Part shown: positions 25,914 to 34,483 of the stretch, piece after piece
How positions within the stretch are numbered: position 1 is the stretch's first letter
How the letters are laid out: each line of letters starts with the position of its first letter
Source of the DNA: Desulfocapsa sp050291935
GTDB lineage: Bacteria; Desulfobacterota; Desulfobulbia; Desulfobulbales; Desulfocapsaceae
Assembly (NCBI GenBank): GCA_050291935.1
Contig: JBNKKR010000016.1
Location: 1 to 64,000 of the forward strand
Length of the DNA stretch: 64,000 nt
Reading direction: 5' to 3'
Position numbers and translations under genes: made by a program
Notes under the pieces: generated by a model
The model's input: only the letters and a program-made list of their open reading frames with translations
What the model was told of the DNA's origin: nothing
Database searches by the model: none

Positions 25914-25926
25914 AAAGCTGCACCCT

Positions 25927-26340
25927 TTAGTTCAAGGCTGCTTTGACCATCTGGGAAGCGATTCCCATATCGAGTTCTTCACCATATTCCTTTTTTAAGG
26001 TCCCCATCACCATGCCCATCATTTTGGGATTTTTTTCAGGAAGTGTTGCCACTGCCTTGTCCACAATGGCCTGGGTTTCTTCCGGGCTTTTAGTGGCAGG
26101 AATAAATGTTTCTAAAATCTGGACGGTATTTCCCATATCAATGCCGGCGTCGATGGATTGATGGGCCATTTTAAGTTCCCGCTTGGCAGCAGCCAGCAGA
26201 TCTTTTTCATTTGCTTCGCGGTTGCCATCATTTTTAGCGATTTTTTGGGTGGCATCGAGCAGCATTGCCAGAACCTTGGATTTCTCAGGATCTGTCTTTT
26301 TGGCAAGCATCATTTCCTTGCGTAATGTCGTAACGTTCAT
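25927..26340 (-). CDS. yqeY: GatB/YqeY domain protein
   Basis: A 137-residue protein of the YqeY family, related to the tail domain of the amidotransferase subunit GatB, which contacts tRNA. VLAMLLDATQKIAK and KNPKMMGMVMGTLKKEYG match the family pattern. I chose the ATG at 26340 because the longer frame starting at 26403 runs into the hemB gene and its extra residues do not fit the family. It is the last gene of a minus-strand group after hemB. The cellular role is unsettled. Confidence 0.85.
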   Translation of the reverse strand: MNVTTLRKEMMLAKKTDPEKSKVLAMLLDATQKIAKNDGNREANEKDLLAAAKRELKMAHQSIDAGIDMGNTVQILETFIPATKSPEETQAIVDKAVATLPEKNPKMMGMVMGTLKKEYGEELDMGIASQMVKAALN

Positions 26341-26356
26341 TTGTGTAATTGGTTGG

Positions 26357-27340
26357 TTATGTTGTTTGTTTTCTAAGCATTTTTGCCATTTCTTTTGCGC
26401 CATAAGTGATAATGATATCAGCCCCGGCCCGTTTTATGGAAAGAAGGGTTTCGGCAAGCACTTTCTCGCCGTCTATCCACCCGTTTGCTGCGGCGGCTTT
26501 GATCATGGCATACTCGCCGCTAACATGATATGCAGCCACCGGAAGATCAAATTCGTCGTGCAGGCGGTTGATTATATCAAGGTAGGCCACGGCCGGTTTT
26601 ACCATGAGAATATCGGCTCCTTCATCCACATCCAGAGTTGCTTCGCGAAGTGCTTCCCTTGTATTGGCCGGGTCCATTTGATAGCTTCGCCTGTCACCGA
26701 ATTGGGGCGCACATTCGGCCGCATCACGAAACGGGCCGTAAAAGGCTGAGGCATATTTCACTGCGTAGGACATTATGGGGATCATCTCGAAATTGTTTTC
26801 ATCAAGGCTTGCCCGTATTTCGGCAACCCGGCCATCCATCATATCCGATGGAGCAACGATGTCAGCACCTGCCTTTGCGTGGGAGAGTGCGGTTTTGGCA
26901 AGGATTTCAAGGGTAGCATCATTATCGACATTTTCGCCAATAAGACAACCACAATGGCCATGATCGGTATATTCACAGAGACAAACATCGGTGATAACGG
27001 TAAGCTCTGGTGATTTGTTTTTAAGCTCTCGTATGCCCCGTTGGATAATACCATCTTTTGCGTGCGCACCTGAGCCCATGGCATCTTTTTTTTCCGGTAA
27101 ACCAAAGAGGAGCATGGAGTTAATTCCAAGATCCATACATTCTTTTGCCTCTTTGCCAAGTTGATCCACACTCATTCTATATACGCCTGGCATGGAAGGG
27201 ATCTCTTCACGTTTCTTTTTGCCAGGCATAATAAAAACAGGAGAAATAAACTGATCCGGAGAAAGATGCGTCTCTCGAATAAGAGATCGTAAATTCTCGT
27301 TTTTACGTAAACGACGTGGGCGATATTCTGGGAAGACCAT
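26357..27340 (-). CDS. hemB: delta-aminolevulinic acid dehydratase (porphobilinogen synthase)
   Basis: A 327-residue HemB that joins two 5-aminolevulinate molecules to porphobilinogen, for haem, sirohaem and cobalamin. The catalytic lysines lie in PIMSYAVKYASAFYGPFRDA and in ADILMVKPAVAYLD. The cysteine-rich DVCLCEYTDHGHCGCL is the zinc-binding type of active site. It sits between ntrX (11 bases) and yqeY (16 bases) in one minus-strand group. The demand for B12 by nrdJ and the radical SAM proteins depends on this pathway. Confidence 0.97.
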   Translation of the reverse strand: MVFPEYRPRRLRKNENLRSLIRETHLSPDQFISPVFIMPGKKKREEIPSMPGVYRMSVDQLGKEAKECMDLGINSMLLFGLPEKKDAMGSGAHAKDGIIQRGIRELKNKSPELTVITDVCLCEYTDHGHCGCLIGENVDNDATLEILAKTALSHAKAGADIVAPSDMMDGRVAEIRASLDENNFEMIPIMSYAVKYASAFYGPFRDAAECAPQFGDRRSYQMDPANTREALREATLDVDEGADILMVKPAVAYLDIINRLHDEFDLPVAAYHVSGEYAMIKAAAANGWIDGEKVLAETLLSIKRAGADIIITYGAKEMAKMLRKQTT

Positions 27341-27351
27341 TGCGGATGCTC

Positions 27352-28725
27352 CTAAATGCTAATATTAAGACTTTTGAGTTTTTTATGTAAGTGGCTGCGT
27401 TCCATTCCGACGCTTTCCGCTGTTTGGGAAATATTACCACCATTTTCATGTAATTTTAATTGTAAATAGCGTTGTTCAAACTGTTTTTTGGCATCTTTAA
27501 AATTTGCTTGCCGGTAAGGAAGAAGAATTGTGGAGTCTTTGTCCGGGGTTGTTTGCTCCTGCTTGCTAGGGTTAAGAAATGCCGCGATATCCTCACGGTC
27601 AATGGTGTCACTTGGCGACATAATGGCCAACCGTTCCACAAAATTTTTAAGTTCACGAACGTTTCCCGGCCATGAATGTTCAGCCATCAGAGCCAGTGCA
27701 TCCTGGGTAAATTGCTTTTTGCCAAAACCCTTGCTGTACAGACCGGAAAGAAGACTTTCCACCAGTAGGGGGATGTCTTCCAAACGATCTTTTAAGTCGG
27801 GTACTTGAATGGGGACCACATTCAGACGCCAAAAGAGATCGGCCCTAAAGTTGCCATTTTCAATCTCTTCTTCAAGATTTTTGTTAGTGGCTGCAAGCAC
27901 TCGCACATTGACAGAAATGGTCTTATGCCCACCCACCCGCTCAAAGGTCTGCTCCTGGAGGATGCGAAGTATTTTTGCCTGCGTTTTCATGCTCATATCG
28001 CCAATTTCATCGAGAAACAAAATGCCACCGTTTGCCTGATCAAACTTTCCTCGTTTGGCGCTATGGGCACCGGTAAACGAACCCTTTTCATGTCCAAACA
28101 GTTCAGATTCGATGAGTTCTTCAGGAATTGCGGCACAATTAATTTCGACCATCGGTTGCGTATGAACAAGGGAGGCGCGGTGAATGGCCTGGGCGACAAG
28201 TTCTTTCCCAGTGCCGTGTTCACCGCGGATAAGTACCCAGGCATCTGTTGGCGCAACCCGTGCAATCTGTGCTTTTAGAGCTTCCATGGAAGCCGAATTG
28301 CCGGTAAGTTTGACCCGGTTATCCGTTTTATCCCGTAGGATCTTATTTTCGGTTTCCAGTTGGGAGAAACGTAGGCCATTGGTGATGGCGAGGATAATTT
28401 TGTCATAGGAAAGGGGTTTCTCGACAAAGTCAAAGGCTCCTTTGTGGGTGGCCTGGACAGCGGTTTCAATGGTTCCATGGCCGGAAATCATGATAACCGG
28501 GAGGGAGTGTTGTTCTTTTATCTTAACAAGAGCGGTTAAGCCATCCATATTGTCACCAAGCCAGATATCAAGCAGAATCAGGTCAATGGCTTCTTCTTCT
28601 AAAATTTCAAGTCCTCTTTCGGCACTTGTTGCACAGACGGGGATAAAACCTTCATCTTCAAGAATAGCGGAAAGGGTTTCCTGAATGGATATTTCATCAT
28701 CTATGATAAGAATCTTTTTGGCCAT
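27352..28725 (-). CDS. ntrX: sigma-54-dependent response regulator, NtrX-like
   Basis: A 457-residue regulator with receiver (1-120, Asp in ILLDIWLGD), an AAA+ sigma-54 activation domain (about 145-380), and a Fis-type helix-turn-helix at the C-terminus (ISQTAESVGMERSHLHKKLK). Walker A is GEHGTGKE. The sigma-54 contact loop reads GSFTGA in place of the common GAFTGA, a frequent variant. It follows the NtrY-like kinase on the same strand (64 bases), so the two form a two-component pair. In other bacteria NtrYX controls nitrogen metabolism, respiration or envelope functions; the target here is unknown. Confidence 0.9.
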   Translation of the reverse strand: MAKKILIIDDEISIQETLSAILEDEGFIPVCATSAERGLEILEEEAIDLILLDIWLGDNMDGLTALVKIKEQHSLPVIMISGHGTIETAVQATHKGAFDFVEKPLSYDKIILAITNGLRFSQLETENKILRDKTDNRVKLTGNSASMEALKAQIARVAPTDAWVLIRGEHGTGKELVAQAIHRASLVHTQPMVEINCAAIPEELIESELFGHEKGSFTGAHSAKRGKFDQANGGILFLDEIGDMSMKTQAKILRILQEQTFERVGGHKTISVNVRVLAATNKNLEEEIENGNFRADLFWRLNVVPIQVPDLKDRLEDIPLLVESLLSGLYSKGFGKKQFTQDALALMAEHSWPGNVRELKNFVERLAIMSPSDTIDREDIAAFLNPSKQEQTTPDKDSTILLPYRQANFKDAKKQFEQRYLQLKLHENGGNISQTAESVGMERSHLHKKLKSLNISI

Positions 28726-28789
28726 GGGGTGCTTGCCGAAGTGATTGTAGTAAAGGGCCTAACAGTAGTTGCTCGGTTTTGGGTGAAAA

Positions 28790-31090
28790 TTATGTTGTTG
28801 CCGTATTGCCCATTGCTAAGGGAAGTTCGATTGTAAAAACTGTACCCCTGGGGCTATTGTTATGGACTCGTATATACCCGTTATGGTCTGAGACTATGGT
28901 TGAAACGATGGCCAGTCCCAAGCCGGTTCCAGTCTTTTTGGTTGAAAAATAGGGCTCAAAAAGACGAGCCTTATCATCCTCTGAAATGCCGGGCCCAGAA
29001 TCACATACCTGGATAAAAATGTTCTCTCTCTCCTCGTCCAAGGCCAAAACAATATCTATTGTACCTTCATCAGGCAAAACTGCAACCGCATTGTCAAGCA
29101 GGTTAATAAGGCAACGTTTGATCTGTTCAATATCAAAGGTGAATATGGGGATCGGGTCCAGGGTGTCTACACTAAATACGATATGCGTATGCGCCTGTTT
29201 GTAGAGGAAAAGCGTTTCTTCAACAATTGTTGTGATATCTGCCGCAGCCCGGTTGATTTTTGGCATCCTGGCAAAATTGGAAAATTCACTGACCAGTTGT
29301 TTGAGTTCATCCACCTGTTTGATGATGGTGTTGGTACATTGATCAAAAATGGAGTTTTCATCATTTAGGATATCGGGATAACGTCTTCGCAAACGCTGGG
29401 CTGATAACTGGATGGGGGTCAATGGGTTTTTAATTTCATGGGCAATTCGTCTGGCAACTTCGCGCCAGGCAGCCATGCGTTGCATCTTTTCAAGTTCGGT
29501 AAGATTTGCAAAAACAAGTACATAGCCAAGTGGTTCCCCCTCTTCATTGGCGAGCCTGGTAAAAGTCACAAGAAGGGAAAAGTTCTCTTTTCGAACGGAA
29601 AGTTTCAGATGTTGCCGAACGGAGGTCTTGCCGGTTATCTGCAACTCTTTAATGAAATCGTCGATAATAATTGCGTGTTCAGGGGGGAGGATTTCTGTAT
29701 ATTTTCGATTTAAAAATAAATCCTTACTAATATGTAGTAGCTTTTCTGCAAATCTGTTGATCGTGGTGATTGTATCGTCATTTGCTAAAGAAATGACACC
29801 GGCCTCGACATTTTGGAGAATGATCTCCGTATATCTTCGTCTTTCCTCAGATTCTTTAGAACTCTCCTGCAGGGCCTGTAAGGCGTCGGCCAGTTGGGCG
29901 TTACTGGAGCTTACATTGGCAGTCATTGTGTTAAAAGAATCAACCAGTTGTCCCATTTCGTCGTTGGATTCTTTTTCTAAAACAAAACTTAAGTCTCCAT
30001 CGGCCACTCGTCTGGTGGCCACAGCCATCTGATCAAGGGGCTCGGTTATACCTTTTGCGATATAAATACCAAACCAGATTGCAGAAAAGATAATGAGGAG
30101 GGTGACAATGAGCAGAACCATAAGGATCCAGAATCTAAAAGGCTGCTTAAGATACTTTAATTGCTTGTAATCTTCCATTCCTTTAGAAATTAGGTTAAGC
30201 CGGTCAAGTTGTTCTTTTTTGATAAGCAGGGTGGTTACCAGAAAAATTTCTTCATCTGGATGTAATGGAAATTGTAAGATATTTACTCGCCGTACCAGAT
30301 CTCCTACTGCGGACTCCTGGACAAGGAGTTCCGGAGTTTTTGTTTTGGAAATGGTATTGAGTAGTGTTGTTGGAATAGGGATTGCTTTTTGGCTGGAAAG
30401 CCTGGGTGATGCAACGGTAAAATTTTTATTTCGCTGCTCGCTGATAAGCATAAAGCTAAGACTGTTTCGAGTGTCATGTTCTTGGAGGAGGCTTACCAAT
30501 CTTTTTTTGAGTTGCTCCAGTGGCTGCTTTTTGGTCTGGAGCGCAATGAGTTTTTCCTCAACTGCAGCACCTAAAACATTGACTTCGTCTTTGGTATCTT
30601 GAAAGTGACTTTTGGCAAGTAGTAATGTGTTTTCCAGTGAGATTTCAATATTTGAATTGAACCAGTAGTCCATGGACGTTGAAACAAATTGCAGGGAAAT
30701 AAAAAAGAGCAGTGCCGTTGGAATAAGAGAAAGTGAGATAAAAGAGATAACAAGTTTTGTTTTGAGTTTTGAGCCTAAAATGTTTTTTTGGGACTCAAAA
30801 AAAAGCTCTGCCAGGTTCCTGAAGATCAGAAAGATCATTAATAATACCAGGATAACATTAAGATTGATAAGGGCAAATAGTAAGATATCGCTGGATATTG
30901 GAAGGCTTATATCGACGTTTAACAGGGAGCTTTCAAGCCAGACAACAACGGGGATAAGCAGAAGACAAATCAATATAACGCCACGAATGAGCTTTTTCTT
31001 TTGTTGTCGCTGCTCTGGCGTGAGTTTTGTCCTTTTAAGTTGGATTATGCTTTGGTTCTCTAAGGTTGTGGATGGTTTTTGGGTGGCCAT
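28790..31090 (-). CDS. ntrY: sensor histidine kinase, NtrY-like
   Basis: A 766-residue membrane kinase. Two or three N-terminal helices (about 30-135), a periplasmic part, another helix (about 325-350), a HAMP linker with the usual VATRRVADGDLSF, a PAS domain, the phosphoacceptor HEIKNPLTPIQLSAQRLRRR, and an HATPase with NLLDNA and GTGLGLAIV. The HEIKNPL context and overall order are those of NtrY. It lies 3 bases after a DUF4390 gene, whose product may be an accessory lipid- or membrane-linked factor (inference), and drives the NtrX-like regulator downstream. Confidence 0.9.
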   Translation of the reverse strand: MATQKPSTTLENQSIIQLKRTKLTPEQRQQKKKLIRGVILICLLLIPVVVWLESSLLNVDISLPISSDILLFALINLNVILVLLMIFLIFRNLAELFFESQKNILGSKLKTKLVISFISLSLIPTALLFFISLQFVSTSMDYWFNSNIEISLENTLLLAKSHFQDTKDEVNVLGAAVEEKLIALQTKKQPLEQLKKRLVSLLQEHDTRNSLSFMLISEQRNKNFTVASPRLSSQKAIPIPTTLLNTISKTKTPELLVQESAVGDLVRRVNILQFPLHPDEEIFLVTTLLIKKEQLDRLNLISKGMEDYKQLKYLKQPFRFWILMVLLIVTLLIIFSAIWFGIYIAKGITEPLDQMAVATRRVADGDLSFVLEKESNDEMGQLVDSFNTMTANVSSSNAQLADALQALQESSKESEERRRYTEIILQNVEAGVISLANDDTITTINRFAEKLLHISKDLFLNRKYTEILPPEHAIIIDDFIKELQITGKTSVRQHLKLSVRKENFSLLVTFTRLANEEGEPLGYVLVFANLTELEKMQRMAAWREVARRIAHEIKNPLTPIQLSAQRLRRRYPDILNDENSIFDQCTNTIIKQVDELKQLVSEFSNFARMPKINRAAADITTIVEETLFLYKQAHTHIVFSVDTLDPIPIFTFDIEQIKRCLINLLDNAVAVLPDEGTIDIVLALDEERENIFIQVCDSGPGISEDDKARLFEPYFSTKKTGTGLGLAIVSTIVSDHNGYIRVHNNSPRGTVFTIELPLAMGNTATT

Positions 31091-31093
31091 TAT

Positions 31094-31666
31094 CTAATAG
31101 GTGAATTCTATACTGTGCCAGGCGGTTTCCACATCACCAAGGGAAATAAATGGTATAACGTGATGGAGATTCATAGGTAATGTCTTTTCAAAGAGTATCG
31201 CTTTGAGTCGTAGTTCATAGGGGCTATCGGGGACAAGCTGGGTGAGCTTGATTACTTTTAGACCATTTACTTCTTTCATTGCCTTCATTGCCTCAGCAAG
31301 TTTTGCAAATGTTATGGTCCGATTATGCTGTTCTGATAGTTCCAGTTCGTATTGTTCCTTCAGCGCGTCATAGTGTAAGGTGTGGCTAAATTCCATTTGC
31401 CTGAGTTCTTTGTCATTCCAGTTTTTTCGGATATGAATAAGTTCGACCAGGAATTTGAATTGCATCGGGATACCGCTATGCAGAGCATCTTCGAGTTGTT
31501 CTTGGGCTCCGTCATTAAGTGTTGCAAAGAGGAGTAGATGGCTCTCAGAGGTGGTGAGGATAACATCTTTAAAGTCAGCCTTGTCGTCTGTTCCCAAGCA
31601 AAGGGTTGGACAGATGACAATCAAGAGTAATGTAATAAATGAGAATAGGTGAACTGAAAAGCGCAT
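31094..31666 (-). CDS. DUF4390-type periplasmic protein
   Basis: A 190-residue exported protein: signal peptide of about 24 residues (LFSFITLLLIVICPTLCLG), then a soluble domain with the pattern SGIPMQFKFLVELIH and the late SPYELRLKAILFEK. It resembles the DUF4390 family, which is often encoded directly before an NtrY-like kinase, as here (3 bases). It could be a periplasmic partner of the kinase, but the family has no assigned function. First gene of the five-gene minus-strand group. Confidence 0.72.
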   Translation of the reverse strand: MRFSVHLFSFITLLLIVICPTLCLGTDDKADFKDVILTTSESHLLLFATLNDGAQEQLEDALHSGIPMQFKFLVELIHIRKNWNDKELRQMEFSHTLHYDALKEQYELELSEQHNRTITFAKLAEAMKAMKEVNGLKVIKLTQLVPDSPYELRLKAILFEKTLPMNLHHVIPFISLGDVETAWHSIEFTY

Positions 31667-31764
31667 AGTAAACAGAATGTTGACAATAGTAATAATATGT
31701 AGGTGAAATGGTACGCACTCTTGTTAGAAATGGTCTTGCTTACACCGGCGCGCCATTTCTTGAA

Positions 31765-31783
31765 ATTGCCCTTGTGGGGCAAT
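31765..31783. repeat. short perfect inverted repeat in a gene-free stretch
   Basis: ATTGCCC-TTGTG-GGGCAAT forms a 7-base stem with a 5-base loop. The gene-free stretch 31667-32007 also holds an AscI-like GGCGCGCC at 31748-31755 and the promoter described at 31894. No T-run follows, so a terminator role is doubtful. Confidence 0.4.
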
Positions 31784-31893
31784 CCCTAAAGGGCCTCTCC
31801 CTCACCCATCTATATTGAGTCACTTTGTTTTTTTGCAAAGAATACTCTATTACATAATTTTTGTAACCAAAATCCTACCAACAAGAGTTTCCC

Positions 31894-31922
31894 TTGACAG
31901 CGCTGGATGGGGATATTACTTT
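31894..31922 (+). promoter_or_regulatory. sigma-70-type promoter for the DUF302/permease genes
   Basis: TTGACA (31894-31899) and TACTTT (31917-31922) are spaced by exactly 17 bases, about 85 bases before the DUF302 start. An excellent TAGGAGA ribosome site precedes that gene. Confidence 0.55.
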
Positions 31923-32007
31923 GTGCATATGTTATTAAACCGAATTCTATAAGAGCAGCACTCTTCCCATGGAGGGTGTAAAAAATATTTTTTTTTAGGA
32001 GAAAAGT

Positions 32008-32424
32008 ATGAACCGTAATGATGATTTGTATTGTACAGAAAGTAGTAAGAGCGTGTCTCAGTTTGTGTCCGATTTTTCCGATACTGTAAAACAGTACGGA
32101 TTTGTGGTCAATAATGCGGATACAATGGATATGAAAAAAACATTTGGTGCCCATGGCGGTGAAGTGCCTGAAGATTTTGATTTGCATATGATGCAGATTT
32201 GTAAACCCACAAAGGCCGATAAAAGTTTGACCATGAATCCGGAGCGTTCAATTCTGATGCCCAAATTTGTGATGGCGTTTTCAAAAGATGGTGCAACTCA
32301 GGTTCGTTATTTAAGTTACAGTGCAGATCTTATTGCCGAGTTGGTTCAGGAGGATCCTAAATTTCCAGGTTCTTTGGCTGAAACATTTGCCAAGATCCGA
32401 TCAATGATCGATGAGGCAAAATAG
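32008..32424 (+). CDS. DUF302 domain protein
   Basis: A 138-residue single-domain protein of the DUF302 type, recognised by FVSDFSDTVKQYGFVV and the later FDLHMMQICKPTKAD with a conserved Cys. No signal peptide is seen, so it is probably cytoplasmic. It precedes the permease gene by 2 bases and has its own promoter upstream. The family is common in anaerobes and sulfur/metal contexts, but its reaction is unknown. The conserved Cys and Met-rich surface could point to metal or thiol binding (speculation). Confidence 0.75.
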   Translation: MNRNDDLYCTESSKSVSQFVSDFSDTVKQYGFVVNNADTMDMKKTFGAHGGEVPEDFDLHMMQICKPTKADKSLTMNPERSILMPKFVMAFSKDGATQVRYLSYSADLIAELVQEDPKFPGSLAETFAKIRSMIDEAK

Positions 32425-32426
32425 TC

Positions 32427-33416
32427 ATGTGGAAGCTTTTAATTTCAATTAATAAAAAACTGGTTTACGCCATTCCAGTGATGATAGTTCTTGGTTTTAT
32501 CTTTGGGAAAAGCGTCGATGTACAGACTGTGAAACAGCTGAAAAATCTGATTATGCCGCTGACGTTTCTTATGGTCTATCCCATGATGGTGACCCTGAAT
32601 ATTAAGCACTTAAAGGCTGGAATAAAAAACGTTAAACTCCAGTTAATGACTCAGTGTATTAATTTTTGTGTTATTCCTTTTCTTGCCTATGGGTTAGGGC
32701 TCTATTTTTTTCCGGATAACAGCTATATGGCCTTGGGTCTGCTCCTTGCTGCACTTTTGCCGACAAGTGGTATGACCATATCTTGGACCGGATTTGCCAA
32801 AGGGAATATGGGAGCTGCCGTTAATATGACGGTCATTGGTTTGACCCTTGGCTCCCTTGCAACACCCGTATATGTTATGCTGCTTTTGGGTGCCAAGGTC
32901 GATATGCAGGTTTCGCTGGTTATCAAACAGATTGTATATATCGTTTTTATTCCAATGGTGCTAGGGTACCTTACCAGGTCTTATTTCCTAAAGAAAATGG
33001 ACCTTAAGGAATTCAAACAGCGACTGGCCCCTCGTTTTCCAGCGATGTCAACGATTGGAGTACTTGGTATTGTCTTTGTGGCAATCGCCTTAAAAGCCGG
33101 AAAACTTTCGCAGGATCCCATGGTTCTATGGATGATTTTCAAACCGCTACTGATTATTTACGGCGTCAATTATCTTCTGGGAACGGTTGTCGGGAAGATG
33201 ATGTTTGCAAGGGGAGACGCCATTGCCCTTGTATACGGCACGGTGATGCGGAATTTGTCCATTGCTTTGGCCATAGCGATCAACGCCTTTGGTGAGCGGG
33301 GAGCCGATGCTGCCCTGGTTATTGCAGTTTCGTATATCATCCAAGTGCAATCGGCAGCCTGGTATGTTAAATTAACAGACACCCTTTTTGGGCCACCAGA
33401 GGGTGATGCTGCTTAA
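32427..33416 (+). CDS. ACR3/bile-acid-sodium-symporter family permease
   Basis: A 329-residue membrane protein with about ten helices. The early IMPLTFLMVYPMMV and the core LLPTSGMTISWTGFAKGN and later YGTVMRNLSIALAIAI are typical of the BASS/ACR3 superfamily. ACR3 members pump arsenite out, and NTCP-like members import organic anions with sodium. No ars regulator or arsenate reductase gene is near, so arsenic export is only one option. It starts 2 bases after the DUF302 gene, which suggests co-expression. Confidence 0.78.
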   Translation: MWKLLISINKKLVYAIPVMIVLGFIFGKSVDVQTVKQLKNLIMPLTFLMVYPMMVTLNIKHLKAGIKNVKLQLMTQCINFCVIPFLAYGLGLYFFPDNSYMALGLLLAALLPTSGMTISWTGFAKGNMGAAVNMTVIGLTLGSLATPVYVMLLLGAKVDMQVSLVIKQIVYIVFIPMVLGYLTRSYFLKKMDLKEFKQRLAPRFPAMSTIGVLGIVFVAIALKAGKLSQDPMVLWMIFKPLLIIYGVNYLLGTVVGKMMFARGDAIALVYGTVMRNLSIALAIAINAFGERGADAALVIAVSYIIQVQSAAWYVKLTDTLFGPPEGDAA

Positions 33417-33567
33417 AGAGAACGGTGATGGTAGTTGGATTTGACAAATAGTATGATTGAATTAACTCTGGTGAGAAATGACTTGCCAGGCTACATGCCT
33501 TAACAGATTTTTTCAGAAAGGCATTATTTAAACACCATACGGTGCTTATCGAAGGAGAATTGTAGCA

Positions 33568-33957
33568 ATGAAAATAGCAATACCAACCAATAATCCCGGA
33601 GGCATGGAAGCTTCCAGGTCTGAACATTTTGGCCATTGTGATGTGTTTACTGTGGTTGAGGTAGATGGCAATAATCAAGTTATCGGTGTGGATATGCTTC
33701 CTGTTCCCGATCACAGTGCGGGAGGATGTATGGTGCCGGTGCAAACCCTTGGTGATGCTGGGGTTAATGCCATAGTCGTTGGTGGCATAGGTGCCCGTCC
33801 TTTGCAGGGGTTTTCAGAAGTGGGAATCGATGTTTATTGGGCGGATAAAAATAGTATCCCCAGTGCCGGTGAAGTTATGGAGAAATTTTCTGCCGGTCAA
33901 CTGCCAAAAATGAACGCGGATCAGGCCTGTAAAGGTGGTAGCAACTGTCACCATTAA
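33568..33957 (+). CDS. NifX/NifB-type (dinitrogenase iron-molybdenum cofactor) domain protein
   Basis: A 129-residue protein beginning MKIAIPTNN, with SEHFGHCDVF and a later GGIGARPLQ, the signature of the small NifX/NifB C-domain family. The acidic N-terminal strand and the Cys/His-containing C-terminus (CKGGSNCHH) may bind iron-sulfur or metal clusters. No nif structural genes are in view, so it is probably one of the many non-nitrogenase members. A possible TTGACA box lies at 33441 and GAAGGAGAA precedes the start. Confidence 0.82.
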   Translation: MKIAIPTNNPGGMEASRSEHFGHCDVFTVVEVDGNNQVIGVDMLPVPDHSAGGCMVPVQTLGDAGVNAIVVGGIGARPLQGFSEVGIDVYWADKNSIPSAGEVMEKFSAGQLPKMNADQACKGGSNCHH

Positions 33958-34083
33958 GACCGATAAAAAAGTGATATACGCTTAGCCGGTACATTGTTTT
34001 ATGGGGTGTTTTTGTGAAACGAATACGAAAATACCCTGTAAGATATCAACAAATCCTTTGTTTTTTAGAAAAAGTTAAGTAGG

Positions 34084-34169
34084 GTCTGTCTATGGTTGAC
34101 TTATTTCCGGACAGACGCCAGGTGATGTTGAGTTTTCTTTTGAAAACGACAGGCTAATAGCTTGTCGTT
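34084..34169. repeat. two inverted repeats upstream of the DUF134 gene
   Basis: GTCTGTC (34084-34090) pairs with GACAGAC (34110-34116). AACGACAGGC (34145-34154) pairs with GCTTGTCGTT (34160-34169), with one G-T pair and a 5-base loop. They lie 27-112 bases before the ATG of the DNA-binding protein and could be its operators or RNA hairpins. The rest of 33958-34195 is AT-rich without a clear signal. Confidence 0.45.
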
Positions 34170-34195
34170 TATGTCTATTTTTACTGAAATAATCC

Positions 34196-34477
34196 ATGTC
34201 TCCAAGACCCAAAAAAGAAAGAAAGTGTAAAGGGAATTTTTGCGGACGAGCATTTAAGCCCACAGGGACACCCCTTTCCAAGTTGGCCAAGGTTGAGTTG
34301 TTTCGCGATGAAATGGAAGCACTGCGACTTTGTGACTGCGAAGGTATGACCCAGGAGGAAGCTGGAAAGCAGATGGGGGTCTCTCGTGGAACCATTCAGC
34401 GTATTATTACCATCGCCAGAAGAAAAACCGCACAGGCTATATCTGAAGGACGAGCCCTGGTATTTGTTGAGGAATAG
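34196..34477 (+). CDS. DUF134/UPF0251 DNA-binding protein
   Basis: A 93-residue protein with a Cys/basic N-terminus (SPRPKKERKCKGNF) and a helix-turn-helix resembling sigma-factor region 4: LRLCDCEGMTQEEAGKQMGV then SRGTIQRII. This is the UPF0251 (DUF134) family, often found next to NifX-type genes as it is here. It probably regulates its neighbours. The N-terminal cysteines might sense metal or redox state (inference). It ends 6 bases from the convergent prfC. Confidence 0.85.
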   Translation: MSPRPKKERKCKGNFCGRAFKPTGTPLSKLAKVELFRDEMEALRLCDCEGMTQEEAGKQMGVSRGTIQRIITIARRKTAQAISEGRALVFVEE

Positions 34478-34483
34478 TTCGCA

